Made by a program: the position numbers and the translations under genes. Of a stretch of DNA of 64,000 nucleotides, positions 1 to 9,801 are shown in pieces. This DNA is from Paenibacillus tarimensis. Lineage in GTDB: Bacteria; Bacillota; Bacilli; Paenibacillales; Paenibacillaceae. Under the pieces are notes generated by a model. That model saw only the letters and a program-made list of their open reading frames with translations, was not told the DNA's origin and did not search any database. Within the stretch, counting starts at the first letter, position 1. Each line of letters opens with the position of its first letter. The stretch is from contig NZ_JAKGAO010000015.1 of assembly GCF_021532315.1 (NCBI RefSeq), positions 1-64,000 on the forward strand, read 5' to 3'.

Positions 1-3000
1 AAGCAGTGGCTGGCGTTCTGCGCCAGCACCGTCCCTTCCTTAATATCCAGCTCCTCGATCTCCGCCAGGATATGATTAAGCATGCCCGCATGCTCAATCA
101 TCGTGCCCTTCGGCCTCCCGGTTGAACCGGAGGTGTAGATGACATACGCCAGCTGGCTTGGCTTGATCTGAAGTCCGATATTGGCTTCCGGTTCCCGGGC
201 GATCTCCGCTTCTTCCAGGTCGAGCAGAATCAGGCGCATCGACAGAATTTCTGCTCCAAGGCCCCCAACCGATTCAGAGTCTCCGATCAGGAAGCGGACG
301 CCCGACTCGCGGATAATTGTCTGCTGCCGCGCAGCCGGGTACCCCGGATCAACCGGCACATAAGCGCCGCCGGCTTTCCATATGGCCAGAATCGCTGTAA
401 GCATATCCGGTGAACGGTCCATGACTATCGCCACCAGTTCTTCCTTGCCCGCCCCTTGCGCAAGCAGGTACCGGGCCAGCCGGTTGGCACGCTTATTCAG
501 CACGGCATAGCTGATCCGCTCCTTGCCGAACAGTACGGCAGCCGCCTCAGGTAGCCGTGCCGCCTGTGCCTCAAACAGCTCATGAACGGTCTTTTGCGGC
601 AGCTCCGCGTCTGTCGCGTTGAACGACACAGCCAGCCGCTTTTTCTCCTCCTCCGTCATCAGCTCGATCGCATGCACAGCCATATCCGGACTTGCCGTAA
701 CCTGTTCAGCTATATATTGCAGATGAGCTGCCAGCTGCTCCACCAGCTGCTGGTCGTAGACTTGCCTGTTGAAGCCGAATTTCACCTGCAAATGTTCATC
801 CGGAATGACCGTCACATCGAGGTCATAGCTGGTCTGCTCCACCACCTGAATATCCTGGATTACGAGCTGCTCTTCAGCGCCTGTTCCCTGAATGGCTTCC
901 ATATCAAGCGGGTAGTTCTCAAAGATCAGCAGATGGTTGACCAGCCCCTGCTTCACATCCGCCAGAGACTGAATCTCCGCCAGCGGGCAGTATTCATATG
1001 CGCTCGCCTCCGCATTCATTCTCCGCAGCCGGTCCAGCAGATCACAGAACCGGTCGCCTTCCTCCGCGCGGACCCGCACCGGAACGGTATTAATGAACAG
1101 TCCCGCCATATGCTCGATGCCTTCTACCTCAGGCGAGCGCCCCGATACGACCGAGCCGAATATTACATCTCCGCTGGCGCTGTAACGCTGCAGCATAATG
1201 GCCCATGCAGCCTGAAATACGGTATACAAGGTGGTATCATGGCACCGTGCCGTCTCCTCCATCCGCCGGGTCAGCTCTGCGGACAGCAGCAGCTGCAGCT
1301 CGCCCGGTTCATACGAAGAAGGAGCTGCGGAGCTGCGCGGGAATCCTGCCCGTCCCTCATAGCCTGCAAGATAACCGCTCCAGAAGCGGTGCGCTTCCTC
1401 CCGGTTTCTGCCATCAAGCCATTCCATATAGCGCCCGTAAGGAGCAGCCGGTTCAAGGTCGGATTTGTCTCCGTTCCGGTACAGCGCAAACAGCTGCTTA
1501 AACAGCGAGGCGGCACACCAGCCGTCCATTATAATGTGATGGTAGGTCCATAACAGATGCCAGCTGTCATCACGAAGCAGGAAGACGGTTACCCGGAGCA
1601 GCGGATCTCCGTCCAGCCGGAAGCCTTGTATCCGGTCAGCCTTCATATAGTCCGCTATGGCATGATCCTGCTCAAGCTCCTCCGGCAGACTGCGCAGATC
1701 CATTACCCTGACCGGGGACACCAATTGCTCAAGCACAGCCTGATGAGGTTTGCTTACCTGCTCATATATAATTTGCGTGCGCAGCGCCTCGTACCGCGCA
1801 AACAGCTCCTGCAAGGCCCGGTCCAGACGCTGAACGTCCGGAGTACCTGCTACCCGGAGTGCGATCTGCTGCACATACGCGCTGGAATCAGGGTCCAGTC
1901 TCTCATGGAAAAGCAGCCCCTCCTGCAGCGGGGACAACCTGTATAGATTAATGAGCTCCTGCTGCCTTCCGCGAAGATGGTCCGTGAGAGCATCCAGCTC
2001 CGCCATGCTAAGAGCGGCATATGGGTAATCCGATGGCGTGCGGCGGGCCTGCTTCACAGCTTGTCCATGCTCGATCATCATCTGCAGCTCCTGCAGATAA
2101 CGGCCGGACAGCTCCTGCATAACCTCTTCCGGAACCAGATGCTTGTTATACATCCAGTTCAGCTCCAGACAGCCGCCTTTCACCATACCGTAAATCTCCA
2201 GAACCGCTTGCCTCTCAAGCTTGGAGCTTGCTTCCCGCCCCGGCGACACTTGGGACATGGCGAATGGACCCTGCCGCAGGTCATCGTCAAACTGTCCGAG
2301 ATAATTGAAGCTTACCTCCGGCTGAAGCCGGAACGGTACCTTCTCCCGAAGCTCGGGAGGGGATAAGTATTTCAGCACCCCGTAGCCGATCCCCTTATGC
2401 GGAATCCGCCGCAGGGATTCCTTGACCTGCCGGATATGGCCGGGCAGCGCCTCTTCATAGCGGTCATAATCCAGGCCGGACAGCTCTAAAATGACCGGAT
2501 ATATGGACGTAAACCAGCCTACCGTCCGAAGTACGGGCTGCTCCTGAATAACCTCCTGCCGCCCGTGTCCTTCAAGGTGGAGAAGCAGACGGTCAAGCCC
2601 GGTTACCCGCTTAAATGCGGAACCCAGCGCCGCCAGCAGGTAGTCCTCAACCTGCGTGTGGTAAGCGGCATGCACATCATGCAGCAGGCTGCTTGTCAGC
2701 TTCTCCGTGAGCGTCGTGGTCAGCATTCGGGTATCGCCCATTCGGTTAGAAGCTCCGCCAGCCGTACGGTCGACAAAAGGAAGAGGCTGTACAGGCGTCC
2801 CCTCAACAATCCGCCAATAATCCGCCTCGGCCGCCAGGCGTTCCGAGGCAGCATAAGCATGCAGGCTCTCCGACCACTGCCGGAAGGACGCCGTACGCTG
2901 TCCGAGATCTACTGCCTTACCTGTGACAAGCTGCATATAGGCAGCTGCCAGGTCCTCCATAATAATCCGCCATGACACACCATCTACGACGAGATGGTGG

Positions 3001-6000
3001 ATGACTAACAGCAGATGGTCGCCCCTGTCTGTCTGGAACAATCTGGCCTTCATCAGCGGCCCATTCTCCAGATTCATACTCGCCTGGCACTCATCCGCAA
3101 GCATTGTCATTTGGGCTTCCGCTTCGGGACTCCCAATAAGGCTGACCACGGCAAAATCACATCCGCCGCTCTCAACCGGCCTGTTCATCTGCTCAACTCT
3201 GCCGTCATGAATGCGGAATACCATTCGCAGCGCGTCGTGATGACGGGTAAGCTCATCGAGCGCCCCGCGAAGACAGGATATATCGAGCCTCTCCTCCGCA
3301 TGGAGCATGAAGGACTGGTTAAAGTGATGGCGGTCCGTCCTCACTTGCCGGAAGAAGAGCTCCTGGATCGGGGTCAGCTTGACAATGCCCTCCTCTGCTT
3401 TCTGGCTGGCCTGCTGCCGTATCCGCGTTACATGAGGGCTTAAATTCCGGATTGTCGGGTGCAGCAAAATATGTTTAATCTCTGTTTGATAGCCGTATTT
3501 CATCAAGCGGGATGCCACCTTCATGGCCTTGATTGAATCTCCGCCCAGCTCAATGAAGGAATGGCCGATACCAATACCTGTGGTAGCCAGCACCTCTTCC
3601 CATACCTGCACCAGAATACCCTGCACGTCGGTAACCGGCGCTTCATAGCCGGACGAGCTCCCAGGCTGTAGAACCACCTCGGGCAGCGCCTTCCGGTCGA
3701 TCTTGCCGCTCGGCGTCAGCGGCAGCTCCGGCAGCTGTTCCAGGTACGCCGGTAACATGTAGGCTGGCAGCTCCCGGGAAGCATAGGCTCTCAGCTCCGC
3801 AGTATCCAGCGGCTGCTCGGCCGTAAAGAATGCACAGAGGTAGGCCTCGCCCTGACTGTTAATTCGGTGAATGACCACCGCTTCCGAAACGAGAGGATGG
3901 GCAGCCAGGCAGGCTTCAATCTCGCCCGGCTCAATCCGGTACCCTCTTACCTTGACCTGGTAATCTGTTCTGCCGCCGTATTCAATCGTGCCGTCCGGCA
4001 GCCATCTGGCCAAATCGCCTGTGCGGTACATGCGTCCGGCTTGTCCCACCGGATCAATCATAAACCTCTCCGCCGTCAGATCATCACGGTTCAGGTACCC
4101 TCTCGCCACGCCGACACCGGCAATGCACAGCTCGCCCAGAACACCTTCCGGACAGAGCATACCCTCGTGGTCGAGGATATAAATATGCATGTTGTCGACA
4201 GGCCTGCCGATCGGCACACTGGAAGCTCTCAAACCGCCCCGCTCCACCTCGTGCCAGGTCGCATAGATCGCCGCTTCAGTCGGGCCGTAAAGGTTGAACA
4301 GCCTAACATGCGGGAGACGTGTATGCACCGCTTCAGCCAGTGACGGCTTTAGCGCCTCCCCGGCAGCCATCACATAACGCAGCGAACGCAGGTCCTCAAG
4401 CTGCTGGTCCGGCAGCTCCTGCATCATGAAGGCCAGCAGTGAAGGGACAAAATTGACATGCGTCACGCCGTAATAACGGATAGCCGCCATCCATCTCGCC
4501 GGCTCCTTCTCGCCTTCCGGTTCAAGAATGGCCAGCCTGCCGCCCCCAAAAAACCAGCCGAACAGCTCGCAGACCGAGACGTCGAAGGTAAAGGTCGTCT
4601 TAAGCAGGTAAGTATCCTCTTCCCCAAGCGGGCAAATCCGCTGCATAGCCTGCAGTGTGTTGAGTGCGCTGCGGTGCTCCACCGCTACACCCTTGGGCAG
4701 ACCCGTGGAGCCGGAGGTGTAGATGATATAAGCCAGATCTTCCCCCTTGACAGGAGCGCCGGGATCGGAGGAATCTCCTTCGTACAGCGCCTGGTCATCC
4801 AGGCAGAGCACCCTGATGTCCTCCGGCAGGGCAGCAGTGCTTTCCCCAGAAGCCATCCGGTGAGTCAGCACGAGTGACGCCCCGCTGTCTTCGAGCATAT
4901 AAGCGGCGCGTTCAGCTGGAAATTCGGGCAGAATCGGCAGATAAGCCGCTCCCGCCTTAAGGATTGCCAGCAGTCCGATGATCATCTCCGGACTGCGGTG
5001 CATTCGGACTGCGGCAACAGTACCGCGCGTGATACCGAGCCCCTGCAGCTTCCTCGCAAGCTGGTTCGCCCGCCGGTTCACCTCGCCATAAGTAAGGCTT
5101 CCGCCGTCATGCACCAGCGCAGTTCTTCCCTCCAGCCGGGCAGCCTGCACCTCCAGGCCGGTGTGAAGACAGGGTGCTGCGGACACGGCCCCCTCCTCAA
5201 TACAATCCGTCCGGCCACCGAAGCTGAACTCCTGCAGCAGCCTCGTCTTCTCCTCTTCCGGTACGATCTCAAGGAGAGATACCTCAAGCTGCGGGCCTTC
5301 TGTCAGCTGCCTGAGCACATGCCGGAAGTGACCCGCGATCCGGACGGCCGTCCGGCTGCTGAACAGCGCTTCATTATAGGTAAACTGCACTACCGGCTCC
5401 TCGCCGCCAAAGGCGGTAATTTGTACGGTGAAGTCATAATGCGTTCGCTCATGCATCTGGTAGGAGGCGATTCGCACAGCCCGTCCGGCCGTGTTCAGCA
5501 CGCGGTCGAGCGGATAATTTTCCATTACGACAAGGGACTGAAAGAGCTCGCCGCCGCTTTCCTTGCGGTCCGCCATAATATCCTGCAGGGCGACATATTC
5601 GTACTCCTGCCGCTCGATCAACCGGTTATGCACCCGCTTCACCACATCCAGCAGCGTATCGCCGGCTTCGCAGCTTACACGCAGCGGCAGTGTATTAATG
5701 TATAATCCGACCGACTGTTCCATGCCGGGAATCTCTCCGGAACGGCCCGATACCGTGGTGCCGAACAGCACCTCATGCTGGCGGTTGTACCTGCTGAGCA
5801 GCAGTCCCCACACGGTATAGAACACCGCCGCCGCCGTTACCTCATGGCGGGCAGCCCATTGTTCTACCGGCTCTGCCAGAAGGCCCGCACAGTCAAAGAC
5901 ATAAGCCGCAGCATAGCCGCCCTCATCCGCTCCTGCCGTACTCTTCATTCCCGGTTCCTGCGGAAGCAGGGAGAGGCTGTCCTGGCCGGCTGTCTCCTTG

Positions 6001-6614
6001 CGCCAGTAACGCAGCCCTGCCTCCTTGTCCTGCCTGCCAAGCCACTGAACGTACTGCTTGAAGCTGCTCTTGTTAGCCGGACGCTCAGGTGCAAGCCCCG
6101 CCGCCAGCCGGTCGTAGCAGTCGAGGAACTCACGGAGCAGAATGCCTGTGCTCCACCCGTCATAGATAATGTGATGGTTGGAGAGGATGAGCTCACAGCT
6201 CTCTCGTCCCGTCAGACAGACATTAATCCGGATTACCTCGTGCCGCAGGTCAAATTTCTGCGCCAAATCGGCTTCCTTGATCTCCCGTACGGCCTGCTCC
6301 TGCTGCTCTCCGCTGTGCATCGTGCAGTCATGCACCGCCACCTGCAGCTCCTTGCTCTTCAATACGATCTGGACCGGGTTATCGAGCCCCTCCCAGCGGA
6401 ACACCGTACGCAGCATCTCATTGTTCATGCAGACAGACTGCCATGCCTCCTTCAGCCGCGTAACATTGATGTCTCCTGCTAGGCTCAGACTGAGCTGCTC
6501 GATGTAATGCCCGCTCCACGGCTCGCTGAGATAATGAAACAGCATCCCCTGCTGAATCGGCGTCAGCGGCAAAATATCCTCTACATTCGTCTTCTCCAGC
6601 TTCATGACTGCCAT
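1..6614 (-). CDS. Multimodular NRPS, partial (C-A-T-E-C-A..., 3' end outside window)
   Basis: Elongating nonribosomal peptide synthetase; the C-terminal part lies beyond base 1. Domains in order: a condensation domain (LPLTPIQQGMLFHYL near residue 20, HHIIYDG near 150), adenylation domain 1 (YIIYTSGSTGLPKG near 635, NLYGPTE, YRTGDLARW), a carrier domain (LGGDSIK near 1025), an epimerization domain (HHLVVDG near 1210, GWFTSIYP, NYLGQFD), a second condensation domain (YHHIIMDGW near 1695) and adenylation domain 2, cut after its YTSGSTGRPKG core. The first activated residue should thus be converted to D. Its specificity pocket reads D-V-C-N-M-A-L-I-Y(-K), which I cannot match to a known substrate. 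ATG at 6614 has GGAGGG 9 nt upstream. It lies 52 bp after the peptidase-ABC gene. The N-terminus resembles a COM-type acceptor, fitting hand-over from the loading NRPS. Confidence 0.93.
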   Translation of the reverse strand, partial: MAVMKLEKTNVEDILPLTPIQQGMLFHYLSEPWSGHYIEQLSLSLAGDINVTRLKEAWQSVCMNNEMLRTVFRWEGLDNPVQIVLKSKELQVAVHDCTMHSGEQQEQAVREIKEADLAQKFDLRHEVIRINVCLTGRESCELILSNHHIIYDGWSTGILLREFLDCYDRLAAGLAPERPANKSSFKQYVQWLGRQDKEAGLRYWRKETAGQDSLSLLPQEPGMKSTAGADEGGYAAAYVFDCAGLLAEPVEQWAARHEVTAAAVFYTVWGLLLSRYNRQHEVLFGTTVSGRSGEIPGMEQSVGLYINTLPLRVSCEAGDTLLDVVKRVHNRLIERQEYEYVALQDIMADRKESGGELFQSLVVMENYPLDRVLNTAGRAVRIASYQMHERTHYDFTVQITAFGGEEPVVQFTYNEALFSSRTAVRIAGHFRHVLRQLTEGPQLEVSLLEIVPEEEKTRLLQEFSFGGRTDCIEEGAVSAAPCLHTGLEVQAARLEGRTALVHDGGSLTYGEVNRRANQLARKLQGLGITRGTVAAVRMHRSPEMIIGLLAILKAGAAYLPILPEFPAERAAYMLEDSGASLVLTHRMASGESTAALPEDIRVLCLDDQALYEGDSSDPGAPVKGEDLAYIIYTSGSTGLPKGVAVEHRSALNTLQAMQRICPLGEEDTYLLKTTFTFDVSVCELFGWFFGGGRLAILEPEGEKEPARWMAAIRYYGVTHVNFVPSLLAFMMQELPDQQLEDLRSLRYVMAAGEALKPSLAEAVHTRLPHVRLFNLYGPTEAAIYATWHEVERGGLRASSVPIGRPVDNMHIYILDHEGMLCPEGVLGELCIAGVGVARGYLNRDDLTAERFMIDPVGQAGRMYRTGDLARWLPDGTIEYGGRTDYQVKVRGYRIEPGEIEACLAAHPLVSEAVVIHRINSQGEAYLCAFFTAEQPLDTAELRAYASRELPAYMLPAYLEQLPELPLTPSGKIDRKALPEVVLQPGSSSGYEAPVTDVQGILVQVWEEVLATTGIGIGHSFIELGGDSIKAMKVASRLMKYGYQTEIKHILLHPTIRNLSPHVTRIRQQASQKAEEGIVKLTPIQELFFRQVRTDRHHFNQSFMLHAEERLDISCLRGALDELTRHHDALRMVFRIHDGRVEQMNRPVESGGCDFAVVSLIGSPEAEAQMTMLADECQASMNLENGPLMKARLFQTDRGDHLLLVIHHLVVDGVSWRIIMEDLAAAYMQLVTGKAVDLGQRTASFRQWSESLHAYAASERLAAEADYWRIVEGTPVQPLPFVDRTAGGASNRMGDTRMLTTTLTEKLTSSLLHDVHAAYHTQVEDYLLAALGSAFKRVTGLDRLLLHLEGHGRQEVIQEQPVLRTVGWFTSIYPVILELSGLDYDRYEEALPGHIRQVKESLRRIPHKGIGYGVLKYLSPPELREKVPFRLQPEVSFNYLGQFDDDLRQGPFAMSQVSPGREASSKLERQAVLEIYGMVKGGCLELNWMYNKHLVPEEVMQELSGRYLQELQMMIEHGQAVKQARRTPSDYPYAALSMAELDALTDHLRGRQQELINLYRLSPLQEGLLFHERLDPDSSAYVQQIALRVAGTPDVQRLDRALQELFARYEALRTQIIYEQVSKPHQAVLEQLVSPVRVMDLRSLPEELEQDHAIADYMKADRIQGFRLDGDPLLRVTVFLLRDDSWHLLWTYHHIIMDGWCAASLFKQLFALYRNGDKSDLEPAAPYGRYMEWLDGRNREEAHRFWSGYLAGYEGRAGFPRSSAAPSSYEPGELQLLLSAELTRRMEETARCHDTTLYTVFQAAWAIMLQRYSASGDVIFGSVVSGRSPEVEGIEHMAGLFINTVPVRVRAEEGDRFCDLLDRLRRMNAEASAYEYCPLAEIQSLADVKQGLVNHLLIFENYPLDMEAIQGTGAEEQLVIQDIQVVEQTSYDLDVTVIPDEHLQVKFGFNRQVYDQQLVEQLAAHLQYIAEQVTASPDMAVHAIELMTEEEKKRLAVSFNATDAELPQKTVHELFEAQAARLPEAAAVLFGKERISYAVLNKRANRLARYLLAQGAGKEELVAIVMDRSPDMLTAILAIWKAGGAYVPVDPGYPAARQQTIIRESGVRFLIGDSESVGGLGAEILSMRLILLDLEEAEIAREPEANIGLQIKPSQLAYVIYTSGSTGRPKGTMIEHAGMLNHILAEIEELDIKEGTVLAQNASHC

Positions 6615-6666
6615 GCTCCGGGACCCTCCAATAGAAAAACCTTAATGATATATTCAGCCAAACCCT

Positions 6667-9600
6667 CTATACGGCGGCTGCCTCCAGCTGCATTACCATA
6701 CCGAACTCCATCTTCATCATCTTGTCGGCAAGCTCAAAATACCGGTCATCATGGGTAATGGCGATAATACACTTGCCGCGCTGCTTCAGCTCGGGCAGCA
6801 GCGATTCATAGAAGAAGCGCCGGAATTCCGGGTCCTGGTCTGCCGCCCACTCGTCAAACAGGCATACCGGCTTATCCTCCAGATAGCTGAGCAGCAGCGC
6901 CAGCCGCTTCCGCTGCCCGGTGGACAGCTTGATCGTGCTGAATTTCCCGTCCTGGACCGCAACCTTCCCGTCAATCTTCAGCAGCTTGAGATACCGCTCA
7001 ATATCCTGCTGCTTAGCCTGGACATCAACGCCATAGAGCTTCTCAAACAGGTAGAAATCGCTGAATATAGTTGAGAAGCAGCTTCCGAGCTCGGCGGCCG
7101 TCACCTTGCTGCCATTCAGCAAAATTTCCCCGGAGGTCGGCACGTACAAGCCGGTAATCAGCTTGGCAACCGTTGACTTGCCGCTGCCGTTGCCCCCTGT
7201 AATGAACACGACCTCGTTCGAACGGAACTCATAGTTAATCGGGCCGACCGAGAAGCTTTCCCCATTCTCCCCGCCGTATTTGTAGCACAGGTTGCGGAGC
7301 TCAATATGAACAGGGCCTGCATGCGCATCCCGGCCCGCTTCGGTCTCGACGGTCTCGACCGCCGATACCTCCTTGATCAGATCATTAATCCGGTTCCAGC
7401 TGATCCGCATCTGGATCACATTCGGCACCGCGTTCAGTATGGAGTGAATCGGCCCCATCATATAGAGGAAAATGAACACATAGCTGCGCACAGCATCCAT
7501 TTCAATGGACCGGAACATCAGCGGGAACAGGAAGGCAATGCTGCCGACTACCAGGGTGAACAGCAGCTCCCCGACGACGAATGCGCCCGCGATTTTGAAC
7601 TCGGCCTGCTTGCGCTTGTCACGGTAGGTTTCACAGCTCTCCTGAATATCCGCATGGAATTCCCGCCGCCTTCTGCGGTCCATGCTCAGCTCCTTAAAGC
7701 CCTGTACCAGGTCGTTAATGTAGCGGAAAAAGACATTCTGAATGTCCCTTGTTTCCCCCCAGAGCTTGTTGGCCGACATGCCGACCACGATGTAAAGACC
7801 CACGCAGAGGGCAATAATGCCCAGCGCTGCAAGCAGTCCCATCCAGTTAATTATGCCGAGGTAGACGAAGCAGCAGATCAGGGTGATCAGGCTCGTAACC
7901 CCGGTAATGAAGGTATTGGCAAAATCACTGATCGTCTCCGTATCGTTGTTCAGACCCGCGTGAATCTTGCCCCCCTCAATCTCCTCGAATTTGTAAAAAG
8001 GGGATTTCAGTATCCGGCCGATCAGCTCCATCCGCTTGTTGTAGACAATATCATTGGTAATTGAAACGAGATTCGTGCGGATAATACGCTGTCCGACAAT
8101 ATAGACCAAGATGCCAAGTGTGAAGAAAATAAACAGGTTGCTCTGAAATTCCCGCTCATTGCTTCCAAGAGCCACGTTGATGGTGAAGATAATAAAGGCA
8201 TTGCCGAGTCCGCTGAATATGCTTAGAATCGCAAGATTAAAAATCGCCTTGTCGTTCGGCTTCGCCATGAAATACGTAAACAGCGAGTACAGGAAGAACA
8301 GCACGGCAGAAGCGCCGATGGACAGAATGGCATAGTACAGGCTGTCCGGCGCCCATACACGGACGAAATCCCAGGACAGCTCCGAGAACAGCACATCCGG
8401 CACCAGATACAGACAGTAGCCGAACAGTCCCAGCAGCAGCAGAGAGGCAGCAATCGCGGCCACTCCCGTCCAGCCTCTGTTCTTCCACCTGCGCCGCCCG
8501 GAGAACACTTCAGCGATTGAGCGGATGAAGAAGCCCAACGTAAGCAGTGCCAATGGCAGCGCAATTAATATAACGGCTGCCGAGGTCCGGTCCAGATCCT
8601 TGAACATATCGCTTGCCCGTTCAACCGGAGCCTTGCCGATCATCACGTTCAGAATGCTTTGGCCCGCGGCAATGGTATAGGTTGAATTAATGTTGGCCAT
8701 CACGGCTACGCCAACCTTCTCCCCCGGCCGGATGCCGACATACGAAGAGAAATTCGGGTTGCTGCCATCATGAGAGAGCTCTCCGCCGCCGTCCTGGTAC
8801 ACGGACCAGCCCATAGCATAGGATGAGCCGTCGGCATTCGGCTGAATGCTGCGGTTCGGCATATGGGAGCGGTTGACGAGCTTCAGCTGCTGCTTCGTCA
8901 GCTCGGCTGTTCCGAGCTGAATCTTCAGCCATTTCGCCATATCGCCGGCATTCGAGATGACGTAGCCGGCGGCTGTGTTGCCGCGGTAGACCGGTGCATC
9001 ATACGCTGATTCACCAAAGAACTGCAGCTTATAGCCCGTAGCCATTCCGCCCTCGGGCACGTCCTGCCGGAACAGGTAGGTGTTATTTAAGCCCAGCGGC
9101 TGCAGAATTTCACTGTACATATACTGCTCAAAGCTCTGGCCGGTAACCTTCTCGATCACCAGGGCAAGAACGTCATAGTTGATGGTCGCGTACAGGTGCC
9201 GGCTGCCCGGCTCATGCTCCAGCTCTATGCCTGCCAGCGTACGGACCGTCTTCTCCAGTGCATCGTCTCCGCTTAGAGCCGGTATATCGTCAATGGTCTT
9301 GAAAGGGATACCGCTGGTATGATGCAAAAACTGCCTCAGGGTTACCGCCTGCTTCTCACCCTCGTAGGTGAGTTCAAGCCACGGCAGATAGGTCTGGACC
9401 GGTTCATCCAGCTTGATTAGCCCGGCATCAGACAGCTTCAGCACACCAAGAGCTGTATAAGCTTTGCTTGTGGAGCCAAGCTCGAAGAATGTGCTGTCCG
9501 TTACAGGACGCCCCGCCTCCTGGTCCGCAAAGCCGAACCCCTTGCTGTAGACAACATCCTCTCCCCGGACGATGACAACGGACATACCGGGGATTTGGCC

Positions 9601-9774
9601 CTGGTCCATAAACCGCTTAATCTCATGCTCGATATCTGCCGTCATCTCCGCTGGCAGCACAGCTGCAGCCGCCGATGCGGCAGATACGGAGCTGCCCGCC
9701 CCTGCCGTCAGCAGGGCCGAAGCCAGCAGAATGGCGGCCAGCAGCATGCTTCCGGTTAACCTCAGGTATTTCAC
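6667..9774 (-). CDS. Serine peptidase (ClbP/XcnG-like) fused to cyclic-peptide-type ABC exporter
   Basis: 1035 residues. A signal/anchor segment (about 8-35) precedes an S12 peptidase/class C beta-lactamase-fold domain (about 40-385) with the STSK nucleophile box (S101, K104), a YAT segment at 195-197 where YxN is usual, and SHDG as the third box. Three membrane helices follow, then an ABC half-transporter of the PvdE/SyrD cyclic-peptide family with about six helices, Walker A (GGNGSGKST), signature LSTGQ and Walker B (VCLFDE). Known relatives ClbP, XcnG and ZmaM remove an N-acyl-D-Asn cap from exported pre-peptides. The adjacent loading module predicted to make that cap supports this role here. 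GTG start at 9774 with GAGGAG in front; the gene begins 27 bp after the loading NRPS ends. Alternative role: self-resistance or cyclic-peptide export with an unrelated hydrolase. Confidence 0.9.
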   Translation of the reverse strand: MKYLRLTGSMLLAAILLASALLTAGAGSSVSAASAAAAVLPAEMTADIEHEIKRFMDQGQIPGMSVVIVRGEDVVYSKGFGFADQEAGRPVTDSTFFELGSTSKAYTALGVLKLSDAGLIKLDEPVQTYLPWLELTYEGEKQAVTLRQFLHHTSGIPFKTIDDIPALSGDDALEKTVRTLAGIELEHEPGSRHLYATINYDVLALVIEKVTGQSFEQYMYSEILQPLGLNNTYLFRQDVPEGGMATGYKLQFFGESAYDAPVYRGNTAAGYVISNAGDMAKWLKIQLGTAELTKQQLKLVNRSHMPNRSIQPNADGSSYAMGWSVYQDGGGELSHDGSNPNFSSYVGIRPGEKVGVAVMANINSTYTIAAGQSILNVMIGKAPVERASDMFKDLDRTSAAVILIALPLALLTLGFFIRSIAEVFSGRRRWKNRGWTGVAAIAASLLLLGLFGYCLYLVPDVLFSELSWDFVRVWAPDSLYYAILSIGASAVLFFLYSLFTYFMAKPNDKAIFNLAILSIFSGLGNAFIIFTINVALGSNEREFQSNLFIFFTLGILVYIVGQRIIRTNLVSITNDIVYNKRMELIGRILKSPFYKFEEIEGGKIHAGLNNDTETISDFANTFITGVTSLITLICCFVYLGIINWMGLLAALGIIALCVGLYIVVGMSANKLWGETRDIQNVFFRYINDLVQGFKELSMDRRRRREFHADIQESCETYRDKRKQAEFKIAGAFVVGELLFTLVVGSIAFLFPLMFRSIEMDAVRSYVFIFLYMMGPIHSILNAVPNVIQMRISWNRINDLIKEVSAVETVETEAGRDAHAGPVHIELRNLCYKYGGENGESFSVGPINYEFRSNEVVFITGGNGSGKSTVAKLITGLYVPTSGEILLNGSKVTAAELGSCFSTIFSDFYLFEKLYGVDVQAKQQDIERYLKLLKIDGKVAVQDGKFSTIKLSTGQRKRLALLLSYLEDKPVCLFDEWAADQDPEFRRFFYESLLPELKQRGKCIIAITHDDRYFELADKMMKMEFGMVMQLEAAAV

Positions 9775-9801
9775 GCTAACACTCCTCTTATGAACGATTC
9801 C

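Noticed and set aside
582-6507. Long plus-strand reading frames inside the NRPS gene
   Set aside because: They are antisense shadows of the NRPS; compositions rich in Arg, Gln, His and Leu and no domain content.
6667-9774. Antibiotic-resistance beta-lactamase
   Set aside because: The fold is shared, but the fusion to a peptide exporter between NRPS genes and the D-Asn loading module point to pre-peptide cleavage.
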